Below are positions 44,831-57,414 of a stretch of DNA of 64,000 nucleotides, one piece after another (the first letter of the stretch is position 1; every line of letters begins with the position of its first letter). Under the pieces are notes generated by a model, which ran no database searches, had not been told where the DNA came from, and saw only the letters and a list, made by a program, of their open reading frames with translations. Origin of the DNA: Bostrychus sinensis (Eukaryota; Chordata; Actinopteri; Gobiiformes; Eleotridae); the NCBI GenBank assembly GCA_020698575.1, contig CM036240.1:32378711-32442710 (forward strand). Reading direction: 5' to 3'. Position numbers and translations under genes: made by a program.

Positions 44831-45525
44831 AACTACTCATTTGTGCTTAATATAAGCTAAAAACAAAAACAAAAAAAACATGTACCTTTCTTCCATAGCC
44901 ATTTACTGCTTTACTACTTTTTTTTTCATCAAAAGTTTAACCATAGTTTTTGGAGTTATTCTGTTGGAAAACAAACAACACTGGTAAACACATAACCTCC
45001 TTGGTGAAAGCATTCTGTTTCCTTATTTTCCAGTACAATTGTGGTAACATATCCCATTAAATAGCTTTTTAGTCTGTGTATCATTTAAACAGAATGTAAT
45101 TGGGAGACAGAAAGACCATCAATTTGACCATTCGACAACCAACACCATTAGTAAGAGCTCAGCACTAATGCACTCTGTTGTAGCGCTGTTAAACCCTGCC
45201 CATCGGAACTGGGCCTTAGGTAGCTAGCACTCGCTACATTATTAGAAAACCAACCAAATCATCTTTTCCAGGGAAGCAGTTTCGGTTTCTCCCTGCACAC
45301 ATCCATCATCATTATGTTTACTTATGATTGTTTAGCAGGATTTTGTTTAATGGAAGGAAACTGGCCTCTGGACATTGGGCCTCCAGCAACCTGTCCAAAA
45401 ACAACCTACAAATTATCTGATTAGCTGGTTAACTCCATACTAGCTCCTGGTAAATATAAACATGTCATTTTATGTAGTTTTAATAGACCTTACTGCTATC
45501 ATACAACATATCACTTTTGCAATTT
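44831..45525. other. spacer
   Basis: No supported feature. Confidence 0.5.
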
Positions 45526-45532
45526 TTAGGGA

Positions 45533-46165
45533 TGAGTATCATTAAGATTTTACCGATACTACTACTCTTATTGATACTGCTTATCAATCCAGTCTTTTGC
45601 TCTTATTTATACTTTTTGTGTGAAAGTCTTTTAAAGAACTTTTTTTTTCTAAAATATGGGTAATATAAAGCTAAATAAAAATATGAAATAAGTATAATAA
45701 GAGTATAACTTAAGAAAAAGCTGTAATCTGTTTTATATAGGCTAAATAAATTTATAAACTGTGTGGTCACAGCTGTGTTTCAGGGAAATGTACGAGTGAC
45801 CTCAGATAAACACTGCTTTGGTTGGTTCTTATAGGCTAGTTGTGGGCTGCTAGCATAACGTTAGCCTACCGTCTGTCTGTGTTAGCTGTGTTTCCTCTCT
45901 CCATCTGTGTGCAGCGTGCGCAGTCGCAGCGCTCTGTTTTGCTGCAGCCCCGCCCACTCTGCTCCACTCACAGCCGCTGAAAGAACCGCGATGTCTCTTC
46001 TTTTATGAGAGCAGCGAAAAGATTTTAAAATTTGATCACATGGCATTTACCGCAACTACTCAGTACCATTGAGCACCGTTAAGGCTGAAGCTTGTCGCTC
46101 CATGTGGACCATCATGACGTGGCATCCGTGCTGTTATAATACCGGGTTTTGGTACCCATTCCTAG
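45533..46165. mobile_element. hAT-like non-autonomous element, imperfect
   Basis: The left end TAGGGATGAGTATC and right end GGTACCCATTCCTA are inverted repeats. The interior has GTTAGCCTACCGTCTGTCTG and a GC-richer block. No clean target duplication. Confidence 0.5.
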
Positions 46166-46424
46166 TAATTTAAAAGTGCATATACTCTTCATACACATAC
46201 AGTCTTCCTAAACACAGCTGGAACACTTCATTTTGTTGCTAGAGACAATATCACTAGCCAGAATGCAATTGGATAAACACATAACCAATCAGAAAACAGT
46301 GACCAATCCGGCTTGTTCAGAGAGTTCGATCCTCCAGTTGGCAAATATACAATCAAGTGAGGTCAGCACGTTTACCCCGTTATACCATAGGACATGCATG
46401 TGTTAAATGAACTGATGAATCTAA

Positions 46425-46530
46425 TTTGCCCCTAGTGAATGAATGTGAGTGAATAGTTGTCTGTCATTCTCTGTCTATCAGTTGCAACCTTGTGACTAAC
46501 TGGCCATTGTCCAGGGTCTACCCCTGCATA
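46425..46530 (+). mobile_element. SINE 3' fragment
   Basis: TTTGCCCCTAGTGAATGAAT, AGTTGTCTGTC and CATTGTCCAGGGTCTACCCC match the body of the family at 859-1180. Confidence 0.7.
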
Positions 46531-46602
46531 GTAACACAAACAAGTTATTTTTGTCTTGTAGATAAAGTAGAATTTATTGTTTATTAGACAAAAGGTGTAG
46601 GA

Positions 46603-47600
46603 CAGAGGTCGCCAACCACCGGGCTACAGAGGAAAATTGAAAAATTTTAATTTTATTGCTATTTTTTAGTTTACCGCGATTTCTGTGTGTTTTAAAAACT
46701 ACTACTTCCGCTGCAGTGTCTTACTTCCATGCACTTGATTCACTCCCTCATTTTTGCCAGGCATCACTAAATTAACCTGGTAAACATGAGTAAAAAACAT
46801 TTGTCACTCGAGAGGTTTTTTTTTTTTTTTTTTTTGGGAGGGGGGCACAATAAAGCTAGGGTCTTGTTGCAGGGTTCTTGCAAGTCCAGGGGTCCCACTG
46901 ATTCTACTTTGGTGAGTCGTGTTACATTGATATTATAGGGCTGGAAATTTAACTCACTGATCAAGATTAAATGCAGAGAAATTTAATACATTTGTCTATG
47001 ACAACACAAAACTTTTCTCAGTGACCTAGTTTCTAGTGCACAGTAACCAGGGCTGGACATCCACACCGGCCAAAACACCAAATGTAAGTGGATTTCAGCT
47101 GTGGCCTGTTAGATACAGTATATGTACCTATATGAGTGCACAAAGTACCAGAGGTAATAGCAGGGTTTCCCCTGAGGCTGGCCTGCCCCGCACATCAAGC
47201 GCACTGCTTCACTTCTTTTCTTTCACTTTCAAAACGTGCTGCTTCAAGGCGCCGCTTATTTTATCTGTGATCGTTCTCACAGCTGACTGAGGCACACAGG
47301 AGACAGCAGTCTGTTGGGTTCAGACGTGAAGGGGAGATGGGACAGGTCCCACAAGGAGCACAGAGGAGAAAGAGAGAGAGGCCCGCCACGCTCCGTGTTT
47401 CTGCATTCAGAGGCAGCGATCAATGCACAAACACTGAACACTGCCCTGTTTGAACGCAGTGTTAGTTTGAAGTTAAAATATGTCAGAACAAACAAATAAG
47501 CTCCTATATTTCTGACTTATAAATGATGCTATTTTCGGTTCGTGAAATAAGTTGTATGTCCGGTACTGGTCCTTGGGAGAAAAAAGTTTGGGGACCTCTG
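46603..47600. mobile_element. hAT element remnant (998 bp), perfect 8-bp target duplication
   Basis: Ends CAGAGGTCGCCAACC and TTGGGGACCTCTG; GTGTAGGA at 46595-46602 and 47601-47608. The start of a transposase-like frame (ATGAGTAAAAAACATTTG, 46786 on) is present and then lost. 46990-47340 is a copy of the repeat at 33320-34010. Confidence 0.9.
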
Positions 47601-47639
47601 GTGTAGGAGATATTGCCTTTACCTAAACATATTTGGACT

Positions 47640-48030
47640 ATAGACATCAGTCTTCCCTGACTGTTGTGACATGTCTTTATCAGCCGTTCTTCTCAGGCGT
47701 GGCCAGCCTGACTGACCTAACAGGTCTAATGAAAAGGCCACACCCCCGCCTCGTGGTGGTCTCTGGAGAATTAGATCCTAGATTTGTGAGAGCATAAATG
47801 TCCCCTCGTCCCAGTTGATGGTGAGTTTGCCCCACTTCCTGATCTCAATAGCCTCTTTGTTATTCTCTGTTTCAATGACCCTCGCGATGTCTTATAAAAA
47901 AGACATTTTAAATAACACCTGCCTAATGCCTAATGCTTGAATGTGTGTGTATGGAAATGAAAAATTACAAACAAAAACAAATTTTTGCTATTTTTCTAAG
48001 TTCTTTGGCTCATTTTAGTCATAATTTAAC
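47640..48030. other. repeat-like fragment, unresolved
   Basis: GGCCACACCCCCGCCTCGTG and CCAGTTGATGGTGAGTTTGC look like part of a fish retroelement in antisense, but I cannot assign it. Confidence 0.3.
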
Positions 48031-48034
48031 ATAG

Positions 48035-48140
48035 CTGATTGGCATCTGTCAAGCATTTAAACTCTTAATATACAAAATTTTCTAAATGTCAGTGGGGAAA
48101 GTGAATGGGAAATTGGACTGAGCTCCAGAGGCTGTATCCA
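48035..48140. repeat. short dispersed repeat (partner 10740-10860)
   Basis: AGCTGATTGGC, ACTCTTAATATACAAA and GAAAGTGAATGGGAAA correspond to 10742-10830. Confidence 0.55.
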
Positions 48141-48294
48141 ACTGGGAAGAAAGTGAATGACTACATAACAACATAGACAGAATAAACTGCTTAGCAATGG
48201 TGAGGCAGTCTGTTTCAGTTATACAGATACAATGAGCTGTTCATCACATAATAAGTCTTCGAAATGAGAAAAAGCCTGCAGTAGATAGCCTCTA

Positions 48295-48605
48295 TTAACT
48301 CCATGTTTTACATTGTGACATGCAGAAGGAGCCCTCTAATTCCTGGCGCATTTGCAGACCCATATCCCAGGCTGCAGCTCTTACCTGATTAAATCCGACT
48401 CTTCCTCCCAGCCACATTAATGAATCCATTCGTCTTGGAGGCTGCGTCGAGTGGCTCCATCTGTGTGTTTTGGTGAAGTGTCGGTACCTGCCGGGAACAT
48501 CTGCTCCCACACCTGTCCGGCTCGACAAAAAAACACTGCGCTCCCGTCACTTTAAGAGCACACCAACCGTTCCACACTGAGAGCTTTAGAATAACACTCA
48601 TTCAT
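48295..48605. other. GC-rich low-repeat island
   Basis: CCACATTAATGAATCCATTC and CATCTGTGTGTTTTGGTGAA lie in a block without repeat features. Frames are open on the minus strand but not recognised. Confidence 0.3.
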
Positions 48606-48929
48606 AACGCCCGGTGCTAGCATATGGAAAACTGCTCCATAACTTAAACACACCATTCATCAGATGGATAATTATGATTTTGCATTTTATTTTTGGCTGT
48701 AAGAGTGGCTTTGAGGCACAATTTTAGCAGTCAGTGGCATGTTGAGCGTTGTGCCCCATAAAAGCTAAATTGGTATGATTTATTAGTCATTGTTACATGC
48801 AGCTAAAACAGATTATGGCTCATTTAAATGTAAAATATAGTAGATTTGGTTACATTCAATTTGCTGAGTGGAGTCTTTTGGTCAATTTTCTAACAAACTT
48901 AACCAACAATAACCATAAACTTGTAGAAC

Positions 48930-49215
48930 CAGATTATGTCCTTCGGCAAGACACTTTGCCAACCTTTTCTGTATAAATGTATTAATGTGATTTTGTGTTT
49001 GGTGGGGATCAGAGAGGCCATAGGCACAGAATGGCAGCCACTTCTCTGTCGGAAGCTTTAACAGATCTGACCCTGCAGCTGATGTGTGTTTTCTACTGTA
49101 CCCCGTGTGAGATGGTGATGTCTGTCATGTTTGTTTTTAAATCTAATGCCTGCCTATAATGCTGCAAACCAATTTCAGTGTGGGGACAAATAAAGTTATC
49201 TCTCTATCTATACAC
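48930..49215 (+). mobile_element. SINE (second family), 5' part lost
   Basis: ATGTCCTTCGGCAAGACACT, GGCAGCCACTTCTCTGTCGG and the tail GGGACAAATAAAGTTATC with TCTA repeats. Confidence 0.75.
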
Positions 49216-50045
49216 TACAGGTGCATTTTGCTGTATTAGTGTTTAGTTTACTGAACAGTCCAGGCAAATCAACAGAATGCCAGCTCCAGTCTGCATCTGA
49301 GAGCTTTCTTTGGTCAGGACACAACTCATGGATCTCTTTCCTCAGGTCCCAAACCCATTTTCAAACCTCTGCCTACACTGAGCTCTGACAGCAGCAGACC
49401 CCATGTCTCCAGGTTCACTCCTGCTCCTTTAAAAGTGCAACAAGCTGCCTGTGATCCATAACTCTTCCTTGATTTATAACATTCACTGATGTCAAATCTG
49501 TGAAAATGTCCTCAAGTTAAGTCCAGAACGTCACGTCATGCCTTCAAATAGCATTTCTTTAAATTACATTTCATCAATAAAATAAAAAGGTAATTTTAAA
49601 ATAAAAGATCTGATTGCTCTGAATACCTATTTTGAAGAACAATAATAATCAGCTCTTACTTTTAAACTTAACTTGATGAACTTTGTTGTGCTGTGACTGC
49701 TGGGGTGAGGGGTCTGACAGTGAGCTGTGTTGTGCTTGGTTTCATTATGGAGCATAATTCTGCTGCTTTTAATTAAGGCCACTGTCTCAGAACACAAGAC
49801 ACTGGCTCTGGGCTGGTCTCTGGGAGGAGGAAGTAGTTTTTCGTCCAGTCTGGCTTCGCCCCGTTCCATGCCCGTCTCTATCTCTCCTCTCTCCACTGAG
49901 TGTCTCGCTTCTTGTACCCGAAGGCGTGGAATTCATTGACAGATTAGCCTCGCATGCAAAGACTCATAATCAACTTTTTCGCTGCAGTAACTAGCAATAA
50001 ATTAATTAATAGCTTCCAGAGTCATGAGATCTTGTGATGTGGGGG
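49216..50045. other. spacer with GC-richer part 49680-49940
   Basis: Overlapping frames on both strands; none recognised. Confidence 0.45.
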
Positions 50046-50051
50046 CCAGAG

Positions 50052-50345
50052 TTATAATTGAGAAGAGATGATATATATATATTTCGGAAGCCTCCTAACA
50101 AGTGCCTTATAGATAAACAGAATACACTGTTGCTCTCTCCTGGCTGATAAAGATGTCCATCCTACTTTGTCATAAAGTAAACAATGATGAGTTCTGTAGT
50201 TGTCACCAGTTATGAAACAAAGGGCTGAGTGATAAACTATATCCAGACATTTTAAAGTAGAGGGTGAAGCCTGCATATAAATTATTTCTCCATAATCCAA
50301 AACTGATAAAAATATGGCTTGAACAATTTCTTTTCTGTAATTTTA
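50052..50345 (-). pseudogene. LINE ORF2 C-terminal remnant, minus strand
   Basis: The frame on the minus strand reads STLKCLDIVYHSALCFITG, HHCLLYDKVGWTSLSARRE and FIYKALVRRLPKYI. This matches the post-RT region of fish LINEs (LD-VYHSALRFITG... FIYKAL). It ends abruptly at a (TATA)n tract at 50070-50080. Confidence 0.8.
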
Positions 50346-50363
50346 TGGAATGCAAGTTCCTAT

Positions 50364-50775
50364 GTAGCCTGACCAGCCACACAAACTCTTATCCTACTCT
50401 ATACAAAGAAGTTAGTCTGGTATTTCTTTGACTGAATTTTTCTATGGGTGGAACATTCACACATTATAAAAAGTGTTAAAAAAGTGTTGTTTTTTTTTTT
50501 TTTTTTTTTTTCTGGCCTCTGTACCAGTCATATATGATATTAAGCCTATGTTGTTCCTCCTGGCTGGCTCGACAAACTTTGATGCTTACTGTACATACTG
50601 TAGGGATAATTTACCTTTCACTAAAGATCTTTACTACTTTCTCTACTAAACACGAAACACGAAATCCCTTTAAAAATTACTTGATTCAACTGAATGTAAC
50701 TGCAATTTTATGGTGTATATTTATTTATTTATTCATTTATTTATTTATTTATTATTATTATTTTATTTTTTATTA

Positions 50776-50815
<40 letters not shown>

Positions 50816-51460
50816 TATTTTATTTATGTATTTATTTATTTATTTGTATTTTTAGGTGCTGCAGTGGAACAGTTGCTGCATTTTTGTTTCACACAATAAA
50901 AAAATAAAAAATCAACTATTAAATGTTGGCCTGGCCTGCCAGACAAATTCTTTGTTTCTATGGGCAGAACAATCACAGGCGAAGTAAACAATCAGAGAAG
51001 TGAATGGTGGAACGTAAGCAGTGCACTGCTGACCCAAGCCACCCAAACAAACATGGTGGATTCTTGACGATTTTGCCCTAAAACACCAGAATATGCCATA
51101 TTATTAGCAGCTATCTACTTATTTCTGAAAGGGGACGAAAGCAGAAACCAGTTGTACAAAGACTTGCGGAGAACGTCAGTTTGTTTTAATGTGGTTGTTA
51201 CATCGAAAGTCAACGGAATATTACTGTTGTTAAGATGGCAACAAGACAAAGAAACAAAGTTCCACAGAAAACTGAACAACAGCAGAATCAACAGGTGATG
51301 AAGGAAAGCACTAAGCGACGTTAATCGGGTGTGAGAAGTTATTAAATAAACAACTGTCATAGGCCAGTTCCAAATCAATGAGATACTGATACTGTGAGTG
51401 AGGAACCAGACTGTACTGCTTTTGAAAAGAAAGTAAGAAGGGCTGGTGGGTCAGGCTCCA
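50364..51460. mobile_element. larger Mutator-like family member
   Basis: Ends TAGCCTGACCAGCC (50365) and GGCTGGTGGGTCAGGCT. The inside shares TTACTTATTTCTGAA, ACCAGTTGTACAAAG and CAGAATCAACAGGTGA with 6250-6718. It contains poly-T (50490-50511) and an ATTT/ATT tract (50719-50850). No clear target duplication. Confidence 0.6.
50719..50850. repeat. (ATTT)n/(ATT)n tract
   Basis: Compound microsatellite. Confidence 0.92.
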
Positions 51461-51719
51461 TACTGAGATCATGAAACCGATTTTCACCATCATGAGAATC
51501 TTGTCACATTTTTATGCAGCAAAATTCAGTTGTCACACCCCTGCGAGCTATGAGAGAGTAATCCCATATGTGTTCAGTTTAGTTACATGCAATACATATT
51601 AATGACGAGACAATAACAGTTAAATGTTTTGATTCATTCAGAAGCCCTAACGCTGGTTGACAGAGGGCTGTTTCATCACATTCAGCTCAGACTAATTTAA
51701 TCCGTCTCATAAATCTTGA

Positions 51720-52065
51720 ATGTAATTGAGTGATAAATTCCACGTTGAGAGCTGGCTCTACCTCTCCCGGTTTCACAGCCTCTCGTCAGCGCAGCCTTAT
51801 GAGGTCAGGCAGCAGGACGTCCACACGTGAAGGCGCCCCGCTGAGCTCCAGCTGTGAATTAAAAGTCTGGCCCGGGGCGGAACGTGGGCCCCATTACACA
51901 AACTCAACCGGAGAAGTGTCCTCTCCGGACCTCGGCGCCGAAATGAGGCTCGGGCCGCTCGCGAAAGTCACACACTGTTCAAATGTGAGCCGACACAGCG
52001 CAGGGCAAAAGTTTGAAGGGGTGTAAAATGTAAATGAATGGCTCTAGTGAGAGTGAGGAAAGAGG
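51720..52065. other. GC-rich low-repeat island
   Basis: The highest-GC stretch of the region (GGCCCGGGGCGGAACGTGGG at 51869 on). A plus frame is open but starts without ATG. Candidate conserved element or CpG-rich exon. Confidence 0.3.
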
Positions 52066-52186
52066 CGCCGCTGGAAGGGAGAGAACTGACCTTCGGAGGT
52101 GAAAGAAAGGGGAACGCTTTGCAAAAAAAGTACAGTTTAAAGACATCTATAATAGGACAAATGTAGAAAAGAGCAGACTGCAAGTA

Positions 52187-53387
52187 CAATGGCAAGCAAA
52201 AATTTGCCCCCCCCCCCCAAGGCAATTTTCTTTGATTGTTGCCTTACAACCTGAAATTCTAATGGATCATTGAGAGGTTCATGTCAGTCACTTTACATCA
52301 CATGACAATAACTATGAAAATGCAAAAACAATAAAAAAAATTGTGAAGCAAATTAGAAATATGACAGAAAAACAGAAAAATTCTGTGTACAAAAGTATGT
52401 ACCCCCTCAAGTTAGTTCTCTGTAGAACCACCTTCTGAATGATTTTCAGCTCCAGCTTTTCTAGGATAAGTGTTTATGAGCTTGGTTCATAAAATCACTG
52501 GGATTTGTGCTCATTCTTCATCTAAAAACAGCTCAAGCTCCTTCAGGTTGGATGCATTGTACAGCACAGTTTGAATTGTTTTCTTCAAAAATTGTCCTGT
52601 GTTTAGCTCCATCCTTCATTCCTTCAGTTCTGAGCAGTTTCCCAGTCCCTGCCAATGACAAATATCCCCACAGCAGGAAACCGCCATCACCAGGCTTCAC
52701 TTTAGAGAGGGGCCACAGTCAGGTGCTAGGTTTGTGCTACACATAGCATCTTTCATTGATGGCTCATTTTAATTGTATCTGGACAGAGGACCTTCTCGTG
52801 TTTGGGGAGTCTCCCATGTGCCTTTTGGCAAACACAAAACATGTTTTGTTATTATTTTCTTCAAGCAATGTCCAGTCTTCCACACAGCCCAGCTCTGTGG
52901 AGTGTATGGTTCAGAGTGGTCCTGGGACAGATACAACAGTCTCTGCTGTGGAGCTCTGCAGCTCTTTCAGGGTCACCTTTGGTCTAATTGTTGCCTCTCT
53001 GATGTTCGTGTTTTAGATGGTCCTCTTTAGGCAGGTTTGGTGTGGTTCCTTATCTTTTCCATGTTGTAATGATGAATTAAATTGTGTTTTGTGGCATAAT
53101 GACAGTTTAATTGTAGTCAGGCCGACCTTATCTAACTATTCCTGTGACTTCTGAGGCTGAGTAACACTGGGTCTCATTTAGGGGCCACTTTAAAAAGGGG
53201 GTACATACTTTTGCACACTCTTTCTAACTTGCTTCACAATTTAAAAAAAATGCATTTTCATAATTGTTGTCATGTGATGTAAAGTGATTGACATAAACCT
53301 CTCAATGATCCAATAAAATTCCAGGTTGTAAGGCAACAATAAATAAATAAAAAATGCTAAGGGGTTACATACCTTTGCTTGCCACTG
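52187..53387. mobile_element. Tc1/mariner-type element with ~200-bp inverted repeats (1201 bp)
   Basis: TA on both sides (52185-52186, 53388-53389). Ends CAATGGCAAGCAAA and TTTGCTTGCCACTG. Both ends then carry ATTGTTGCCTTACAACCTG, GGATCATTGAGAGGTT and TTTACATCACATGACAA in inverted order. The interior keeps decayed sequence of what was probably a transposase gene; no long frame. Confidence 0.88.
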
Positions 53388-53689
53388 TATGTTAGGCAAC
53401 TATATATAGTCACTGTGCATCGTGCTGTTATTCACACATAACTTTTAAGGAAAGCAATTTTGATTGACATTACTTCTCTCCACATCCACAATTTTAAGTG
53501 ATAATAGTTATGGTTAAAATATTAAACAGCCACATATATAAAGTAACAAAGACTGAAAAAAAAAATGCACCAAACTTGCTCTAATGGGTCATTTACACAA
53601 CAATGCTGGTTAGGAAAAATTAACAGTTATGCAGACTCCAAGTTGCATCTACACAGATAACCTTGAGGTGTGTAAAAAAAAAAAGAGAG

Positions 53690-54290
53690 AGCTGTGAAAA
53701 CGTTCACAGTGCAGTAATGTTCAATTCAGATTTTTTGCTCAAATCTAATTTTTATTTTTTTTTTTTCCTGGCTGTTCACGTTACATTTTTAATGTGACCT
53801 CCATCAGTTTTGTGTGTGAGCTGTTTCCGTCCATAAAGTGACCCACATGCACAAAAAAAGACCTGATGGAGCCTGGAGTGGTGGGACCCAGATGTGAGAG
53901 GCTTCACTAATTTCAGGATATTGTGGAAGATGTTTGAATAAGTTTAGCTTTTAACAGGATTGTGTTAAATACAAATTAAGTTCAAAATCCTAATTTTTCC
54001 CAATAACTAGCTCCATTGCTGTTGTCTTTAAAATCATTTGATTGGTCCAGTTCCCACCTCTTCCAGTGCAGAATTGTGTCATCGGTTACATAGATGAAAT
54101 GTGACTTGGCTGTTCAGGCTACAGGCACATCATAAAAGATCAGATTCGTATCTGATTCAGGTCTACAAATGAAAGTGGCCTTGATTGTACTGTTCACTCT
54201 GTCACAAAATAAAATCAGATATGGCTCATATATGGGCAAAAAAGTCAGATTTGGGTCACTTTTTGTCTGCAGTCTAAATGTAGCCTAAAG
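53690..54290. mobile_element. non-autonomous DNA element, probable
   Basis: Left ACAGTGCAGTAATGTTCAAT then CAGATTTTTTGCTCAAATC; right CAAAAAAGTCAGATTTGGGT and CTGCAGTCTAAATGTAGCC: inverted counterparts. Superfamily not settled. Confidence 0.55.
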
Positions 54291-55030
54291 TCTCCACTGC
54301 AGAAGAAGCCATGGACTTTTATTGCCAACTTTAAATCTTGTGGTCTGTCCAGGGAGAGCTGATAAACTCTGAAGCATGAAGCATAAATTCACAGTATTTT
54401 GGAGCTGTTATCGCTTTCACAGAGAATGCTGTAGGCGGCGAAACAGTCCTATACTCGCCTCCCGGCTGCAAAGTTTTCAGGGTTTCCCAAACGCATGTCT
54501 CCTCAAAACAATTAATTTTTTAGTCAAAATATTCTGTTCAATTTCTTTATTGGAATACATGTAGCCAATCCTACATTCCACAAAAGTTCCACAAGCAAGA
54601 CACAATTCAGTTCAGTTGACCCGGTAAGAGGCAATATACCTCCAAACCCAGCTTTTCGACCTTTTTTATAGGCAAAGTTACACATCCACTTAAGGACCAC
54701 AGCGCCACCCATTGGCTGGGAGGAAAAGGCACAGTTTGGCTCCTACAGACACCTTTTTCTGAGTCTACACACCTCCTCAGAAAACAGAAACCCTGTTCTC
54801 ATATAGACAGAAATCCACAACCAAATCATTGCTTATAGGGCAAAACACATGGTTGTTTAAATGGCCCCTTAGTGTAACTGGGTTTGGTTACATAAATTTG
54901 TGCCCCATGACATGAAGGGAATATGAAAAGTATTGGGTGTCACAGAGACTAGCAATGAAGACAGAAAGTGTTTAAATTCTTAGTAGTAATATAGATGTTT
55001 GTTTGCACCATAGCCCAGTCACAACCTTAC
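54291..55030. other. spacer
   Basis: No supported feature. Confidence 0.5.
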
Positions 55031-55039
55031 AATCATACA

Positions 55040-55235
55040 TATTCCTGTTTATTCCTGTCAGAGGTTACAGGTGGCTACTTAGTCAGCAAAAAAGACACAC
55101 ACTAACAGACCACCATTCACTCGGTCTTCGGATTGGTGGGAGGAAGCCAGAGTACCTGGAGGGAACCCAGAGAAAACTCCACTCGGAGAGATTGTGGATC
55201 AGCCAGCCCGAAATTCAAACCGACGACCTCCTTAC
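55040..55235 (-). mobile_element. SINE-like fragment
   Basis: TTCCTGTCAGAGGTTACAGG, GGAGGAAGCCAGAGTACCTG and AATTCAAACCGACGACCTC are SINE words in mixed order, consistent with fused pieces. Confidence 0.45.
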
Positions 55236-55304
55236 ATATTTAAATATTTATATAATTGTGTTGTTGCGTTTGTTTACATGTGGTAAGGTATGGTATACTT
55301 TGTT

Positions 55305-55540
55305 GTCTTTATAGTGAAATTTGTTCTCTGCATTTGACCCATCCTTCAGTGCTGCTGGGGCAACCTGTCAGAAGCAGTGGGCAACTACTCCGAGCAGATC
55401 TTGAGCCAGGATCCTGGTCAGGAGTACCTAGCTGGAGGATTAGCCTGTTGTGTATGTTTCAGGTTGATGGGGAAACCGGAGCACCCCAGGGCCTTCATGC
55501 TGTGAGCCGACAGTGCTCACTACTGTGCCTCTCTTGGCCA
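55305..55540 (+). mobile_element. SINE-like element
   Basis: TCTCTGCATTTGACCCATCC, then TCAGTGCTGCTGGGGCA and AAGCAGTGGGCAACTACTCC: a widespread fish short repeat. Decayed after 55400. Confidence 0.55.
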
Positions 55541-55842
55541 GCGTTGTATTTTAAGTCTGAAAAAAATATTCAATTTTTATTCCCTGACATGCAGCCTTAT
55601 CCAGTGGCAGAACTGATTCCACATATTTGCTTGAGGAATACAAGCTTGTGCTGTCAGTCACGGCAAAACCTGACAGCTAAACTGACAACTTGATTACTAA
55701 CACTTTCAAGTTCAAACCTCTACTTTTAGCAGACTTACGTTAAGGGCCTGTGACAAAGACCTTGAATCTGAGTTGTGTCAGCCTTATTTCACTCCGTTGT
55801 TAAACAGGTGACTTTGGAGGTTTTTTTTTTTTTTCGATGCAG

Positions 55843-56060
55843 ATGAAGGCTCTAGTGGTCGTCCAGCCTGGGCTGCTGCTGGCAGAGAAAACAGCGGCTG
55901 ACTTTCAGAGGTGGGATAAAGAGAATGTATTTTGGGCTCCAGCGCAGATCAATGGGAAGGGCTCAGCAGATGAAGCTGACTTTTGGCTGCACCTCAGAGG
56001 CTGCGGAGGGGACGGACAGAGGGGGCAGGGGTGGTGAGGTCATGCCCTTTTTATCACCCC
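55843..56060 (+). repeat. duplicated block D1, copy 1 (partner 62996-63130)
   Basis: CAGAGGTGGGATAAAGA, GACTTTTGGCTGCACCTCAG, and GGGCAGGGGTGGTGAGGTC are shared. A frame (FWLHLRGC) is open in both copies, but indels break it between them. Confidence 0.75.
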
Positions 56061-57090
56061 CCACCCCTCTCCTGTACGGGACCAGGTAGATTCTGAATCA
56101 CCGCTTTGTGGGAGTTTTTTTTTTTTTTTTTGTCCCGTTAAGCCTTTCCTGTTCGACAATATGTTACAATGATGTCTGATGGAACTATTTGACAAAAAGC
56201 AATCAATGTTGGCGTCTGCACAAAGGCTTCCAAATAAACAGCCTGTCATTCATACAAAAGCCAAAACTAAATGACAACAGACGTGTGGAAATACAATCGA
56301 TAAATCTGAAGGGTTTACCGTGAAGTGTGAAGTGAGATTTCTGGTTAAGCTCGTTCTGACATTTTAAATCTAACTGCTGCCAAAATATTTGTTATCCTGG
56401 AGCAGGGATTTAGATTTTGAGAACTTACTCAAATAAAGCCTGCCTCTGTCCATTGCTTCAAATAGATCCCATTGAAAAGTGCTTTTCAAACTGTGGAATG
56501 GGTACTGAGGGTTGTCAGGTCTGGAAGGCAAAATCTGCCCAACAGCAACTTAAAAACCTACCCAAAACCTGCGAAATGGTGAATAAAACCCCACTGCACA
56601 CCTGTAATTAGTGCCACTGATGCCGAAAGGAGCAGTTTCTGCAGTGACACAGACCTGCCCCGCTCCCCTTTTTCACAGAGTTGTGCTGATTTTGGTCTGG
56701 CTTCACTGTGATCGCCTTTGGGTTTAAAGATTTGTCATTTAAAACATGGATATTCATTTTTAAATGGCCTATCATTTACATAATATGCATGCAAAAATAT
56801 ATTATTTTTATTCGCAGCAACAGCTTAAAATGCCGCCCAATTTTCGTGGACTTGGCAACCCTGCTGGCTACCACTGCTGGTGCTCAGGCTTAGTTCAAGT
56901 TTCTGGTTTCGGCCTGGTTTTGGCTTGCTCCACATAGTTGGGGGTTGAAATTTTTGACTAATGCTTTATCCTGGTTGAGGCCCAGTTTAATTCTGGATAA
57001 TCCTGGAGGATCTTTAGGTACTTGAAAAGTAACTTGGAGTGATAGTTTAACTGAAGCTGTATGCTGGGGGGCCAAATGCAGCCCACTGAC

Positions 57091-57095
57091 TTTTT

Positions 57096-57126
<31 letters not shown>

Positions 57127-57128
57127 GG
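57091..57128. repeat. poly-T then poly-G (T15 G23)
   Basis: A homopolymer junction; the G run could form a quadruplex. Confidence 0.95.
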
Positions 57129-57414
57129 CTCTGAGGCTTCATTCTCAATATGCCCAAATGCCAACAGGTAATACTTCTTATCACAAGGTAAAAAGCTTCA
57201 TAAAGAAATAAAAAAAGAAATTGTGGTTGGGGCACTGAAAAAAAATATCTATGCTATGTGCTGGTCCCAAGCCTGGATAAATATGAAGTTGATAAATGTG
57301 GAGAGATCCCTGAAGCTAAAATAGCAGTCAAATGGGACTCACCTCTAATGACTGGCCATTCCTCACATATATATATATATTTTAATCAATAATGGCTTGG
57401 ATTTAAATTGCGCA

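Noticed and set aside
55256..55693. 145-codon frame
   Set aside because: Begins at a non-ATG codon and spans a decayed SINE-like element.
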